Source: Agrostemma githago (Eukaryota; Streptophyta; Magnoliopsida; Caryophyllales; Caryophyllaceae). Taken from it: DNA of 64,000 nucleotides. Numbering within the stretch: position 1 is the first letter of the stretch; the number at the start of each line of letters is the position of its first letter. The DNA is taken from the NCBI GenBank assembly GCA_958450325.1, contig OY288259.1, forward strand, positions 28,390,734 through 28,454,733, read 5' to 3'. Shown here in pieces: positions 1 through 12,947 of this stretch. Both the position numbers and the translations under genes were made by a program. The notes beneath the pieces were generated by a model, which was given only the letters and a program-made list of their open reading frames with translations, searched no databases and was not told where the DNA came from.

Positions 1-566
1 GGTTGTGAAAAGTTGTGTTATGTGTTGCATGGGGGTTGCTTATATAGGCATGGCTAGGGCACTGGTTTAGGGTTACTCGACCGAGTATGGGGCTAACTCG
101 GTCGAGTGGCCCGTGAAGCCTGCCGCCGGGCTCAAAACAAGCCCACTCGATCGAGTGGGTGGGTCACTCGATCGAGTGGCCCAGTCAGGTTGCACGGGTC
201 CATCGTTTTGGACCTTGACTTTGGGTGTTTGATGAGTTTTATGTTTGACTTGGACTTTTGAGGATTGTATGGCTGTTTTGTGTGTCTCGGAAACGACTTT
301 GACCGGGGTTGACCCAATGGTGAAAAGTCGGTTTTATTTCCGGTGTCAGTTTTGGCCCAAATTAGTCTTGTTTGACTCGGAATGATCCACTGGGCCTGGA
401 CTTGAGGTCCTTTTGGTGAGATTTGTACTCCGTAAGTGTGTTAGCCAAAGATTAAAGGATTTGAGCCCGTATCCGAGCGCATAGAAACACGTTAGCGTCC
501 GATCATCATCGGGTGTTTTTTGGAAACTGTCATAGACACCTGGCGGTCAAAATGCGGGTGTCTACA
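1..566 (-). repeat. Tat-type LTR, cut by the window edge
   Basis: The right end reads ...GGGTGTCTACA, the terminus of the Tat-type LTRs seen complete at 34393-37020 and 43975-46461. It carries the promoter module of that family: a TATA box at 40-46 and palindrome pairs at 75/96 and 145/166. No PPT-like sequence follows position 566, so this is the outer boundary of a minus-strand element, that is, its 5' LTR. The element's body lies outside the window to the left. The expected duplicated target would be AAACC (567-571), which cannot be verified here. Confidence 0.85.
40..46 (-). promoter_or_regulatory. LTR TATA box
   Basis: TATATAA on the minus strand, in the same position relative to the LTR outer end and palindrome cluster as in the other B/C-type LTRs. 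Confidence 0.6.
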
Positions 567-1054
567 AAACCCTTTCAATTTCTCGCATGTTTAGGGAAGA
601 TAATGTTTGCATAAGCATTTTCATCGTTCAACTAACGCGCGTATTAGAAAGTCTTTCGATATCTTAGTAGAGGCCGCTAATGTGCGGGCAGGTTGGGTGT
701 CATTTAAAGGCTTCCCAACACGTACCCTCACCCCTTACTCAGAACCTCGGTTTCCGGATGCCCGAAACCGTTGGCGCACGAGAGTCATTCAATACACGAT
801 AACCGGTAGTGACGATATCGGTATTGCAATGCAAAGGGACGAGCCCAATAAACTCTGACATCGGAAATGGGCCGTATTTTGTATACGGCCTACTACGACA
901 TAGAGTGGGTTCGAACGGGCCCGAACTCCCACAAAGTTCGGTGGCGACTCCACTTCGATTTAAATTTCAATTCGATCCATTCTCATATGAAGATTCATTC
1001 GCGTCCCCAAACCCGCGCGTGGCCGTGTCGAGGTGGACCTATGTCATGTCCGCA
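567..1054 (+). repeat. Tat-type LTR 3' part, older copy
   Basis: Matches the last part of the plus-strand LTR at about 45970-46461, including the block around the shared GCGGGTTGGGTGTCC-like and CCTATGTCATGTCC motifs, and ends in ...CATGTCCGCA where intact copies read CCACA. It is truncated on the left by the LTR at 1-566 and is not followed by the Tat PBS, so it is a solo or otherwise broken LTR. Small open frames here are LTR sequence, not genes. Confidence 0.75.
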
Positions 1055-2952
1055 GTAACGTCCTAAAGTTATCTTAAGTCGACAAACGAAACAAACTTGT
1101 ACTCGTCCTTCTTAATTAATCCGAGCTACAATCTTTGAATCTGAAAGTCATGCCCAACCCTTGATCTTCAATAAGGCTTTGAGGCTTCCTCGGATAGGGA
1201 AAGACAGAAAGGCGGAAACCTATGTATCAGGATTGAACATAAGGAAAACACGGAGACATGATGAATATATGAAAACAACTAGGGAAGAAGAAGTTGAGGA
1301 GCATAAAGGAATGAAACAGTTTATCAAAACGAACTGCAACACTACATCGTCATCATGAAACACACAGAACAATGGAGTTTAGAGAAGGATAACACAAGCG
1401 AGATGACTAAGTGAGGCCAGAAATAGAGGATCAACGATGGACAAAGAGACAGACAGTAGAGATGAAACAATACCGAAACGACGAAACGGGGAAACAAAAA
1501 AATGGACGGAGATTAAAGAAAGAAATGAGCAGCATTCAAACAACCTCAATGCATATCAGAAAGAACCACGGAACACGTTGCGAAACGATTCACAACAACG
1601 GGTATGACAAACCAAACGCAACGACAGTAGTCAGTAGCAGGTCACACAACGACATCAATTAACAACAATGAAGACAGCGGCAGAACGTAATAGCAGCAGG
1701 AGTTAGTAGATCAAACAGCAGCAGCAGATTCAATGAAAGAAGAAGAGGAAGAGAAAACAACGGACAACAAGCGTGATACAACAAACAGCAGTAGAACCGT
1801 ACCGACACAAACATTAGTAAAATAGAAACGCAAAAACATCAGAAATAAGAAGAGGAATAGAAGAAGACAGGAACAACACGCAGTAACAAATACGAATATA
1901 GCAGCAGCAAAACAGAACCGGTAAAAACGGATCAACAACAGACAAAACGAAGAAGAAGAAGAAGAAGAAATCGCTCACCTATTTCCGGCGTTGAAATAGA
2001 ACAAGGACAGCAGGTCACGTTGCAGAAATACTTGGCCGGAGTTGATACAACGCAGGGGTAAGAAGAGCAGGTTGACGCAGATTGATGCAGAGGGTAGAAG
2101 AAGAAGAAGAGTGAAGATGGAGTGGAGAGGGAGCAAGGGAAACGCAGAAGGTGAGATGAATGAAGGGACGTAAAAACGGCAGTAGTTGTACCGTAACAGC
2201 AACCGAAAACAGCAGCCACAGTACGCAGAAGCAGCAGCAGCGAGCAAAAGACGATGATGCTGATGGAGATTGATGGTGAAGAATGAAGCGGTGGACAGGG
2301 GAAAGCATACGTTACATTTATGTGGGAAACAAGGTGAAACAGTGGAGTTAAAAGAAGGAAAGGGAAATGAATCACTTAATTAAATGAATCGGGTCGGAAA
2401 CGAATTCCGTAATGATAAGTTGACTGACCCACGAAAATGTATTAAAACGAGTTAATAAAAATTAATAAATAATCGAGCCGTTAAACAAAATGAGTAATAA
2501 AGTGTTCGAGACGAAAACGAAGCTTGTCGAAATAAATAATTAGACGATGAAATAATATTTCCCGATAAATAATAAATCTTCGATAAAGTGAATTAAATTG
2601 ATTTCCCGAGGAAAGGAAATAAATGTTTAGACGAAATTTAAAATAAATGAACTTCGAGCCGAAAATAGAAATTCGAGCTTAAATATAAATAAATAGGAGA
2701 ATTTAGAATTTAAATCGCCGAAATAGACTTTCGATAAGAATTAAATTAAATATAAAATAAGTCGAAATAGAAATAAAAATAAGTTTTAAATATAAGAATA
2801 GTTTCCGAGACTAATAGAATTTTGGAGTTTGAAACGATTGAACGATAAATTCGTTTTATAAAAATTTTAAGAATTACGAGTTAAATGGTAAAAATAAAAA
2901 TACGAAAATAATTTTAATTTAATTTAAATTTATAAAAATAAGGGGTGTTACA
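1055..2952 (-). repeat. Chromovirus-like LTR remnant
   Basis: The right end GGGGTGTTACA is followed by a reversed PPT (CTTCCCCACT...) and a GTTTCGTCCTC block, a layout familiar from Tekay/Del-type chromoviruses. It is therefore a minus-strand 3' LTR. The other terminus (TGTAACACCCC) is missing, removed by the Tat LTR insertion on the left. The region is purine-rich on this strand (GAA repeats at 1947-1970) and AT-rich from about 2380. The open frames at 1711-2375 come from this composition and have no recognisable domain. Confidence 0.5.
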
Positions 2953-4228
2953 ATCTTCCCCACTAAAAGAAGTTTCGTCCTCAAAACTATCAAAAATATA
3001 ATAATAAAATGGAAAACGAGGTTATATCATTTTTACAAAAAGATAATGCTTAACTCGCATCACAATCTCGGTTTAAAAGAAAAATTACAACTTCAAACGG
3101 AATATGAAATCGAAATCGAAGACAAAAATAGTTTCAAAATGAGTTGGGCTCAGCTACCGAAAGTTTAAAATTATTTAAATTAACAAAATCGTAAGTTAAA
3201 AATTATTCGATAAAATAATGACGATAAATAATATTTGTAAACGAACTCGATGGGTAGAGTACCCAAATATTTTCAAAGCAACCGTAAGACGTTTTGATTA
3301 AGAAATTCGACAATACTTTGTTTTAAGACCAAACAAAATTTGGGAAATCAAGTTTTGTAGTTAGTAAATAATAATCGAATCAGTCGACAAACATTTCAAT
3401 AACAGATTTAATGTCTAACGACAATAAAACAAAAATTTCAACGTACGAAGTTTTGCGAAAATATTAAAGCGATTTACATAATAATCTTATGAAAATCCAA
3501 AATATTTTCAATTATGAAAGTTTTCATAAAATCTCGATCACACGAAAATCAAAATTAAAATTTTAAATAATTTCGAAATACTTTAAATAGATTATTAAGA
3601 CCCTTTTGAAACATGACCAAAATAAAACAAAAACGAAATAGAAAGTTTTGGAATTTATAACTCAAAAATGTTAAATTCCACGATAACCGAGAAGTTTAAG
3701 TTGCTTGAAATTTTTACAAAACAGGGAGTTTTAAAATTTGTAATTATGCTTCAAAATGTTAAAATTTCACGAATTTTTTTTTATTAGTCAAAATTTTCAT
3801 AAAATAGGTTCGGGAAATGGTAAATGGATAAATAGAGTCAAGGTCAACAATAAATCGAAACAGAAATTTTCAAACCCGATAAAGAAGTCAAAAGGATTGG
3901 CCGAAGAAGAAGTAGCATGATTTAGACAAGCTAAGGGGAGGACGAAATTGAGAGTCAAATATAGCTCTCAAGGATTTACAGAAGAAGTTTCCCATCTCGA
4001 GATTCCTAGCATGACTCCCACAAACACGGGTTCCTATTTTCCATCAAATAATACTAAGTCCAATATTCGGCGCTAGGTGGGACTACCCAGTCACAATCTC
4101 CAAAATGTCTTACGTGATTATCCAATCGTTCAATCGACACGATACTAAACCACAAAAGTTTTACAATCTAATCTCATCAACTAAAATTCCAACGGTCATC
4201 AGACACACCCAAACTCGCAATTGATAAG
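2953..4228 (-). mobile_element. Internal remnant of the same element
   Basis: Begins with a PPT-like block (2953-2990, minus strand: GAGGACGAAACTTC followed by GTGGGGAAG). The rest is AT-rich, non-coding and degenerate. It is interrupted at 4228 by element C; after removal of C and one TSD copy it continues at 37026. No gag or pol is visible. Confidence 0.45.
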
Positions 4229-5261
4229 TGTGGACACGACATAGGTCCACCCCGACGCGGCCACGCGCGGGTTTGGGTAGGCGAATGAATCTCCATATGA
4301 GAATGGATCGAATTGAAATTTAGGTCTATGTGGAGTCGCCACCAAATTTTGTGGTTATTCGGAACCATTCGAGCCCACTCTATGGCGTAGTGGTCCGTAT
4401 ACAAAATACGGCCCATTTCCGATGTCAGAGTTTATTGGGCTCGTCCCTTTGCATTTGATACCGATACCGATATTATCGGATATCGTGTATTGAATGACTC
4501 TCGTGCGCCAACGGTTTCGGGCATCCGGAAACCGAGGTTCTGAGTAAGGGGTGAGGGTACGTGTTGGGAAGCCCACAAAGGACACCCAACCCCGCCCGCA
4601 CATTAGCGGCCTCTACTAAGAATTCGAATGACTTACAATACGCGCGTTAGTGAAACGGGAAAATGATATGCAAAGATTTATTTTCCCGAAACATGTGAAT
4701 GGAATTTGAAAAGGGTTTCTAAGTCAATTTAATGCAATTTAATTCTACGTCGAAGTGGAATTTAGCATGTGGATTCATTTAGTATAATAAACGAACAATA
4801 ATTAAATTGACAAAAGAAATAACAAACGCGTTAGAAACGATGTAATAATATAACGAATAATAACGGTTTGTGCAAATAATAAATGAGATGAAAAGATGTA
4901 AATATGATGATGTATGTTTTGAAAAGGTAGTAATACACATGATCGATTAAACACCTGTTGACATAAATCACAAATTACTACCGAGTTTTGGAAATAGAAT
5001 AATGTACGACTTATTGTGTTAATTGTTATGGGTCACTCGATCGAGTGGTCGATGGACTCGATCGAGTGGACTTGTAAAAGACGATTCTGTTTTGCGCTAC
5101 AGACTGTACTCGGCCGAGTTACTGACCAACTCGGTCGAGTACGTGGCCACTCGATTGGGTCACTGTGAGACTCGACCGAGTGGTGGTCGTGACATGCATT
5201 CTGACTCGATTTTGTGATGTCACTCGAAAGAGTGACTAAGGCACTCGGTCGAGTGGCATCT
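4229..5261 (-). repeat. Element C 3' LTR, first part
   Basis: Collinear with 34393-35424. Includes the terminal inverted pair GTGG-C/GTCCAC, the conserved inner ~400 bp, and the downstream palindrome cluster (pairs starting 5035/5056 and onward). Interrupted at 5261 by element E; the LTR resumes at 12948. The two parts total about 2,644 bp, against 2,628 bp for the 5' LTR. Confidence 0.9.
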
Positions 5262-5685
5262 TGTAACACCCCAATTTACCCAGGAGCCTTATCAAGACAT
5301 CCCGAGTAAATAAAAATGTTACCATCTCGGTTTCCCGAGGTAGTAGATCATTACAATACAATACGGAATGCCAAAGCAGTCATATGATTTAAACTTTACA
5401 ACTCATTATCTATTACAGCGGAAGCTACACATTATATAAAAACGGGAATGTCTACACATTCCCCCGTGCTATGTCTGGACTCAAGTCGCGTTCACCCCAA
5501 CCCCGTACATGCATCCCAGCATCCAAACACATCACGATATACATAACCTGCATTATAGACTGCTCCCCAATTGATCGAAAACGTCAATCGGATCATCACA
5601 GACACGTCAGACATACACACCAGGTCAGTTTACGATAACATTAAATAACTTTAGTACAACCAACATCACAAACATCGGTATCAAT

Positions 5686-5714
5686 ATCATCATCATCATC
5701 ATCATCATCATCAT
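5686..5714. repeat. (ATC)n microsatellite
   Basis: About nine uninterrupted ATC units in the LTR. The other LTR (11531-11568) has about twelve. Confidence 0.9.
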
Positions 5715-5847
5715 TCCTATCATCTATCGCGACCGCAGTCACGCCCCGTCAGTCCGAGTGTGCACACCCCTCCTAAGCTCTCCTAGGAGGAAACATCAGG
5801 GAAGGTCCCGAGATCAACCGGGCCTAGCTAGTCCTAGCTAGCTTCTC

Positions 5848-5939
5848 TCAATCGGCACACAGCCGCAATATCAATAGGCACACAGCCTCAATCTCAATAG
5901 GCACACAACCTCAATCTCAATAGGCACACAGCCGCAATC
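5848..5939. repeat. 23-bp minisatellite, 4 units
   Basis: Four tandem copies of a 23-bp unit built on CAATAGGCACACAGCC. The sister LTR has three copies (11702-11770). Confidence 0.88.
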
Positions 5940-6870
5940 TTAATATCACCATTATACCATTACATATCATACAAAATGCATACGTACAACGTAAACTGAG
6001 TAAGGATAACCTTACCTAGCTAGCAGATCACCACTGCGTCGGTAGTACATTTCATCACGGAGATTCTACGAAGTCCGATCCTAATAAAATATTACATACT
6101 TAAATTAATATCAAACCTAACTTAATTAAATTATAAAAGAAACCGGTACCAATCTAACTAGATTATAAGATGAAATCGGCCCGACCTAATTAAACCAAAA
6201 TATAAAACCGATATGGTTGTAATTAAATTACATCCTTTTCTAATCTCAATTGACCCACTGTGATAATACACACAATAACCAAGAGTAATAACAATACATT
6301 ATCCTAATGAGTACTACCCTACGACACTAGCCCATCCTACGTATTGATATATTGTCATGTCCAACTTCAACTCCCTTCATCATAGGACAATAATGGCAAC
6401 ACAACCATGGTCTCGATAGTTGGCATAGCAGCCCGACACCAAAAACAACAGCCAACAACAACGACAACTACACAGTGACGACAACAACGATGCAACATCG
6501 ACAACCGCCGCAGGACAAGGCGATGACACGATGCTATCAATAACATGATCCGGACCACCACACCCGACACCACGTTAACACCAACATGCCCCAAATACTG
6601 ATCGTGGCAATTAACGATAATACGTAGACATACCTACGAAAATGAAACGAGAATTACGACATAGACATACCTACGATTGCTCGCACGGTCGTGATCTAAC
6701 TTTACCGATGGCCCGACTCGATCTCCCTTCCTTTTTATTGTTAGTCGTGGTTAGGGATGATGCGTCCTAGGCAGAATGAATGAAAGGGGAAAAGCTTTGA
6801 GGGTGGAGGCTGCGAGAATTACCAATAATGAAGTGGGAGGTTTTCTAATTGTAAACCACACCCTTGCGCA

Positions 6871-6871
<1 letters not shown>

Positions 6872-6953
<82 letters not shown>

Positions 6954-6960
6954 TTATTAT
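6872..6960. repeat. (ATT)n microsatellite
   Basis: About 29 nearly perfect ATT units, with one imperfection near 6942. The sister LTR has about 20 (12702-12764). The poly-isoleucine open frame across it (6776-7012) is an artefact. Confidence 0.92.
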
Positions 6961-7169
6961 GGGTTTAATCTTTTGGGCTCGACCTATAAGTTGGTCTAAA
7001 AGAACGGTTTAACAACTTATTATGAGGAAGGGCACCATCGTCACCCGATAGACACAACGGGTATAGGAAATATGGGTTAAACTAAACGGGTCAACCACTT
7101 ATATACTACTACCCATCAAAGAGACCCGAATCAAATATAAAATATGAGTAATACACGTGGGGTATTACA

Positions 7170-7206
7170 ATCTACCCTCCTTATAAGGAACTTCGTCCCG
7201 AAGTTC
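7170..7206 (-). promoter_or_regulatory. Element E polypurine tract
   Basis: The minus strand reads AAGGAGGGTAGAT directly before the LTR terminus TGTAATACCCC, preceded by the palindrome AACTTCGGGACGAAGTT. This is the expected plus-strand primer site and fixes the element's orientation. Confidence 0.75.
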
Positions 7207-10200
7207 ACCACTCACCTAACGTAACCAAACACCCGCTCCCTTCATGAACAATCATCTCTACTAATATGACCATCGTAACTAACATCAGCAATAGTAAGAA
7301 GACCAGTTATTACAATCTACCATCCTTACAAAGAACTTTGTCCCGAAGTTCGGAATCCAACCAATAACGACGTATCTCGACTAACGACACCTCGCATCAT
7401 TCAGTCGTCTTAATCGAATACGTCACATGACTCATTGTATAACTAACAGTTGTATCTACATCACGTACTTTTGACTGGCTATTCACGCATTTATGACAAC
7501 CATTCAAACTTATTACCCAGCGACTGGTACGATCATTGAGTATACATATCATAGAAAACAAAGGGGTATGACAACACCACCCTCCTTACAAGGAACTTCG
7601 CCCCGAAGTTCACTAATCTTAGTCCCACTCTACCCAACACATCTAGTATATTACAATACTAACTTGACACTAATGAGTTCGTCCCTTCTTGATCTTGTCA
7701 TATAACATGTTATTCAATTATCAAAGTACATCATCGTAAACTTTTTAAACAAATATATACACTTGTAGTCCTGACCATGGATGAGTAATTCGGTAATATC
7801 TGCAATCAAATCATGTGATCCAACATAACGATTTTCAACAAATTTTTCATATACATAACATCACTTGGTCAACTCACGACCTATAACTCTTTTGGCATCA
7901 TGCCTAATGCAATAACTCATTCATGCTTCATCTATATTTCTCAACTTTCTCACCTATCAACTGATCGCAAGGGGTTTCTATCCCCGCGTTCGTCCACATT
8001 TCACGACCTAATATTTTTTTTTTTTTTTTTTTTAACCATTGTCGACATCCCTACTTAGATTGTTCTCATGGTTCATTAAAAGTACCAACAGCTACTGGCA
8101 TACTCATTCTAATATGTCATACTTCACATAAAATAAGTTAAACAGACTGCTTATTAGTACCATTGTGTTTATACTCATTATACTTATCAGGACTCAATTT
8201 ACAATATCACATGTTGGCATGCCACAACTAATGCACTTGTATCTTTACATAATTGCGTGAACCTTCAGTTCGAGATATTCTCACATATATGGACACCACG
8301 ACTATCACACAAGTGAATCAATTAGTTCCCACACAGACGGTTTGCCCACACTCAAGACCTGATACCCTGTGATAATCTACTTTACTACATGGACTCGTGA
8401 TCGTGATATTACTACCATGTACTATAACCCGACCTGCTGACATCAAAACATATGTAATGACATAATGAGTTCATGTATATACCTTGGACCCCTAACTATT
8501 ATCCTTTTTCACAAGAGAAAAAAAAAAGTGAGTTAGACACAAGACCCTTGCACCAGCACTGTACCTATTATCCTCTTTAATGAATATTAATATCGTGACT
8601 CTCTTTCCACCCTGTTGGTATTATTATTCTTATTTATACCGTTAGACACGTTAACCATCATTATTGCGACACTCTTACCAGTGATTTAAACGACCCCACA
8701 TTCCTATGACATCTCTTCATTATACCTCACGGCTCGGTATACCATTAAGATACATACTCCCAATCTATATTGTGGTAACTCATTAACACAGTTGTGTCTT
8801 TAACAAGTTCAGACTCACCCACATACAAATTTACTAAGAAAAGGCATAAGCAAGCAATATATTCAGCATGACAGGGCAACGACACGTACACCTGAACACT
8901 CCTAGATGATCACTTTAACTACTTCAATCTTGAGACAACTAATATGTGACATTTATTCCTCGTAATTGCAACAAATGACCAGACAGTTAACCATGTCTTA
9001 TGTTTGTATAAGTTTTAAGTTTAAACACCACATATGACTTAGACCAATAATGATCTCGTAAACATCATGAACATTCATTCATCTCAACATACGTTACTCA
9101 TTGACGGGTAATTAAAGACGGAAGCTCATCAAGAATTTGCGAGGATAATTACGAGCAACAATTGACTGGTTTCCAACCTGACAACAAATTTTTTTTTATT
9201 AAGACCAAAATATAAAATCTGGTATTTTGTGCGATTAGATGTACACTTGGTATGTATTTTATTGGAACGACTCTCACTTATTAGATACGTGTACCAATGT
9301 TCTTTTTCCATGACATGTTTACCTGATAGCAACACATCTGATCCGCGAGATGACAATTATATAACATGATTACGACATCTTATTACCCGAATCTACCGTA
9401 CTCCAATTCATCATGAGCATATAAGTATATATGAATACATTATATCATATAATAAAATAGAACCATCACGTTAGAACTTTCACTTGAACAAAGAAAAATG
9501 GTCATTTTAGGGAATTAATCGTATTTTTCAGAATAGTGCTGTCTTGGTAGAAAAATCATAATTAAATCATCGTGGCTCGAAACAGTGTGTAACCAGTGAG
9601 GTTAGATTCTCAAGACAGTCCTCTACAAGTTCCAGTTAAACCAAAATCACATTCCAAACATAGCTGTGATTTGCAGAATTGTTTTCATGAACTGACAAAT
9701 TTTGACCTTGAAAAAGTTATGATGGGTAGAACGAGTTTCAAATCATATTCTTAAGCAAAACAAGTTCTAACATTATACAGACTCTTCAATTTACAAGCAC
9801 TTTTTTTTTTCTTTTTTTCAAATGCTAGTTTAATCTCTAAATATGATTTAGAATGTTAAAGTTGAGCCCGACAAATTCGTGGACAGATTTGACCTCCATC
9901 ACAATAAATTCCTTCTAACTGAAGTACTTGGAATTAAATCACGAAATTTCATAGTGAAGAACTAGACTTAAAATAAACATGAATATCTTTTCAATCCTTT
10001 ATGAGATAGACACGGTAAACAGGTTAAATAGTTCAGCAACACATTGTCTAGGTTAAAGAAGGCGATGTAAGCTGTTCTGACATTATCTCGATATGGTTAG
10101 CATGCATGTTTGTTTATGTCACCATAATAGAACCCAATAAACAGTAAGGACTTGTGACATAATATATAGATAAGAGATAACATGTATAAACTCAAAACGA

Positions 10201-11089
10201 AACTCAAATAGGAAGTATAAGCATGAAACAAGGACACATTAACTCGAATCAATTTCAAATACTCATATATTGCCCAACTATCATTTTCATTACTCGTACA
10301 TTATTCGTATATGACAACCTTCATGGACACATTACGATACTATTTTGTATAACTATTAATGCTAACTAAGTAACACGATGGCCGACAGTTTGTACATTAC
10401 ATCGTTAAGGAAACATATAATACACAAAACAGAACGCAACCTCCTTGGCGCTTTTAAATAACATTCACATCAATTCACACTTAAACCACGTAAGTTATTA
10501 CCCTTAACATTTTACGATATTCATACCCCCACCAGTTGTCAACTATCCAAATAACATGAAAGTCGCAGTACTATACTACATAGACGAGGCAACACCGATT
10601 ACCGCTAAATCAACTACCCGAAAAATCCGCTTATCACGTACAACACTACAACGTACAAATACCTCAGCGATGTATCTAATGTTACTACCAACCTTGGCTA
10701 TGACCGTTCTCCCATCCATTGATGATCGACTCTTACCCTGACCTTACATACCTTAACATATAATATTATATGGCATTGTACTAACTACAATACCATCTTA
10801 AGACCGCAACTACGTACTAGTCACATAATATATTATGTAGCTCACTACATCACCTGTATCAAACAATGCAATCAATTATAACAAGCAGTCATCACAACAT
10901 TCATAGCATCACAACGTATCCCACCTATTATACCCATCTCATTCTCACACGCGGTTACCGGTTCAAGACCAGGAGGGCCAGAGTTGGTATAAGGACGTCT
11001 CCTCAACCGAATTTTAAAGGGGGCTCCTGATGGTCCGTCACCGGGGTTCATTTTATTTTCCTAGGTTCATTTATTTAGGCTCCAGAACC
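7207..11089. other. Element E internal region, non-coding
   Basis: AT-rich with many stops in all frames. It holds two further degenerate copies of the LTR-end/PPT block (7308-7351 and 7563-7611) and a poly-T run near 8011-8033. No gag, pol or other domain is recognisable; the few open frames of 60-75 codons look random. Confidence 0.7.
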
Positions 11090-11103
11090 TGGCTCTGATA
11101 CCA
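11090..11103 (-). promoter_or_regulatory. Element E primer-binding site (initiator Met tRNA type)
   Basis: The minus strand reads TGGTATCAGAGCCA, three bases inside the 5' LTR end. TGGTATCAGAGC is the standard plant iMet-tRNA 3'-end complement. Confidence 0.88.
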
Positions 11104-11106
11104 CTT

Positions 11107-11530
11107 TGTAACACCCCAATTTACCTAAGAGCCTTATCAAGACATCCCGAGTAAATAAAGATGTTACCATCTCGGTTTCCCGAGGTAGTAGATCATTACA
11201 ATACAATACGGAATGCCAAACCAGTCATATGATTTAAACTTTACAACTCATTAACTATTACAGCGGAAGCTACACATTATATAAAAACGGGAATGTCTAC
11301 ACATTCCCCCGTGCTATGTCTGGACTCAAGTAGCGTTCACCCCAACCCCGTACATGCATCCCAGCATCCAAACACATCACGATATACATAACCTGCATTA
11401 TAGACTGCTCCCCAATTGATCTAAAACGTCAATCGGATCATCACAGACATGTCAGACATACACACTAGGTCAGTTTACGATAACATTAAATAACTTTAGT
11501 ACAACCAACATCACAAACATCAGTATCAAT

Positions 11531-11568
<38 letters not shown>

Positions 11569-12713
11569 TCCTATCATCTATCGCGACCGCAGTCACGCCC
11601 CGTCAGTCCGAGTGTGCACACCCCTCCTAAGCTCTTCTAGGAGGAAACATCAGGGAAGGTCCCGAGATCAACCGGGCCTAGCTAGTCCTAGCTAGCTTCT
11701 CTCAATCGGCACACAGCCGCAATATCAATAGGCACACAGCCTCAATCTCAATAGGCACACAGCCGCAATCTTAATATCACCATTATACCATTACATATCA
11801 TACAAAATGCATACGTACAACGTAAACTGAGTAAGGATAACCTTACCTAGCTAGCAGATCACCACTGCGTCGGTAGTACATTTCATCACGGAGATTCTAC
11901 GAAGTCCGATCCTAATAAAATATTACATACTTAAATTAATATCAAACCTAACGTAATTAAATTATAAAAGAAACCGGTACCAATCTAACTAGATTATAAG
12001 ATGAAATCGGCCCGACCTAATTAAACCAAAATATAAAACAGATATGGTTGTAATTAAATTACATCCTTTTCTAATCTCAATTGACCTACTGTGATAATAC
12101 ACACAATAACCAAGAGTAATAACAATACACTATCCTAATGAGTACTACCCTACGACTCCAGCCCATCCTACGTATTGATATATTGTCATGTCCAACTTCA
12201 ACTCCCTTCATCATAGGACAATAATGGCAACACAACCATGGTCTCGATAGTTGGCATAGCAGCCCGACACCAAAAACAACAGCCAACAACAACGATAACT
12301 ACACAGTGACGACAACAACGATGCAACATCGACAACCGCCGCAGGACAAGGCGATGACACGATGCTATCAATAACATGATCCGGACCACCACACCCGACA
12401 CCACGTTAACACCAACATGCCCCAAATACTGATCGTGGCAATTAACGATAATACGTAGACATACCTACGAAAATGAAACGGGAATTACGACATAGACATA
12501 CCTACGATTGCTTGCACGGTCGTGATCTAACTTTACCGATGGCCCGACTCGATCTCCCTTCCTTTTTATTGTTAGCCGTGGTTAGGGATGATGTGTCCTA
12601 GGCAGAATGAATGAAAGGGGAAAAGCTTTGAGGGTGGAGGCTGCGAGAATTACCAATAATGAAGTGGGAGGTTTTCTAATTGTAAACCACACCCTTGCGC
12701 ACATTATTATTAA

Positions 12714-12764
<51 letters not shown>

Positions 12765-12942
12765 GGGATTAATCTTTTGGGCTCGACCTATAAGTTGGTC
12801 TAAAAGAACGGTTTAACAACTTATTATGAGGAAGGGCACCAAATATGGGTTAAACTAAATGGGTCAACCACTTATATACTACTACCCATCAAAGAGACCC
12901 GAATCAAATAGAAAATATGAGTAATACACGTGGGGTATTCCA
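11107..12942 (-). repeat. Element E 5' LTR
   Basis: TGTAACACCCC...GGGGTATTCCA, 1,836 bp. The terminus carries an A-to-C change (TTCCA for TTACA), so its outer end no longer matches the partner exactly. Confidence 0.9.
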
Positions 12943-12947
12943 CATCT

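Larger units (their letters stand above)
5262..7169 (-). repeat. Element E 3' LTR
   Basis: TGTAACACCCC...GGGGTATTACA, 1,908 bp. Compared with the 5' copy it has one more 23-bp minisatellite unit, a longer ATT run, a shorter ATC run and an extra ~33 bp near 7040. Other differences are scattered substitutions. Confidence 0.9.
5262..12942 (-). mobile_element. Element E: coding-free chromovirus-like LTR element
   Basis: Two direct LTRs (5262-7169 and 11107-12942) flank 3.9 kb without a credible ORF. The TSD CATCT lies at 5257-5261 and 12943-12947, and the empty site is preserved in the intact LTR at about 35420-35426. The iMet-type PBS (11090-11103) and the PPT (from 7170) both show minus orientation. 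Size and lack of coding fit a large retrotransposon derivative (LARD). The PPT with a GGACGAAGTT block points to a Tekay/Del-type partner, which is inference. Confidence 0.88.

Noticed and set aside
1711..2375. Several overlapping minus-strand ORFs rich in Ser, Leu and Phe
   Set aside because: They come from the purine-rich strand with GAA repeats. Three frames are open at once and none has a domain.
6776..7012. ORF with a long poly-isoleucine run (also 12607-12816)
   Set aside because: It is the ATT microsatellite read in frame inside the LTR of element E.
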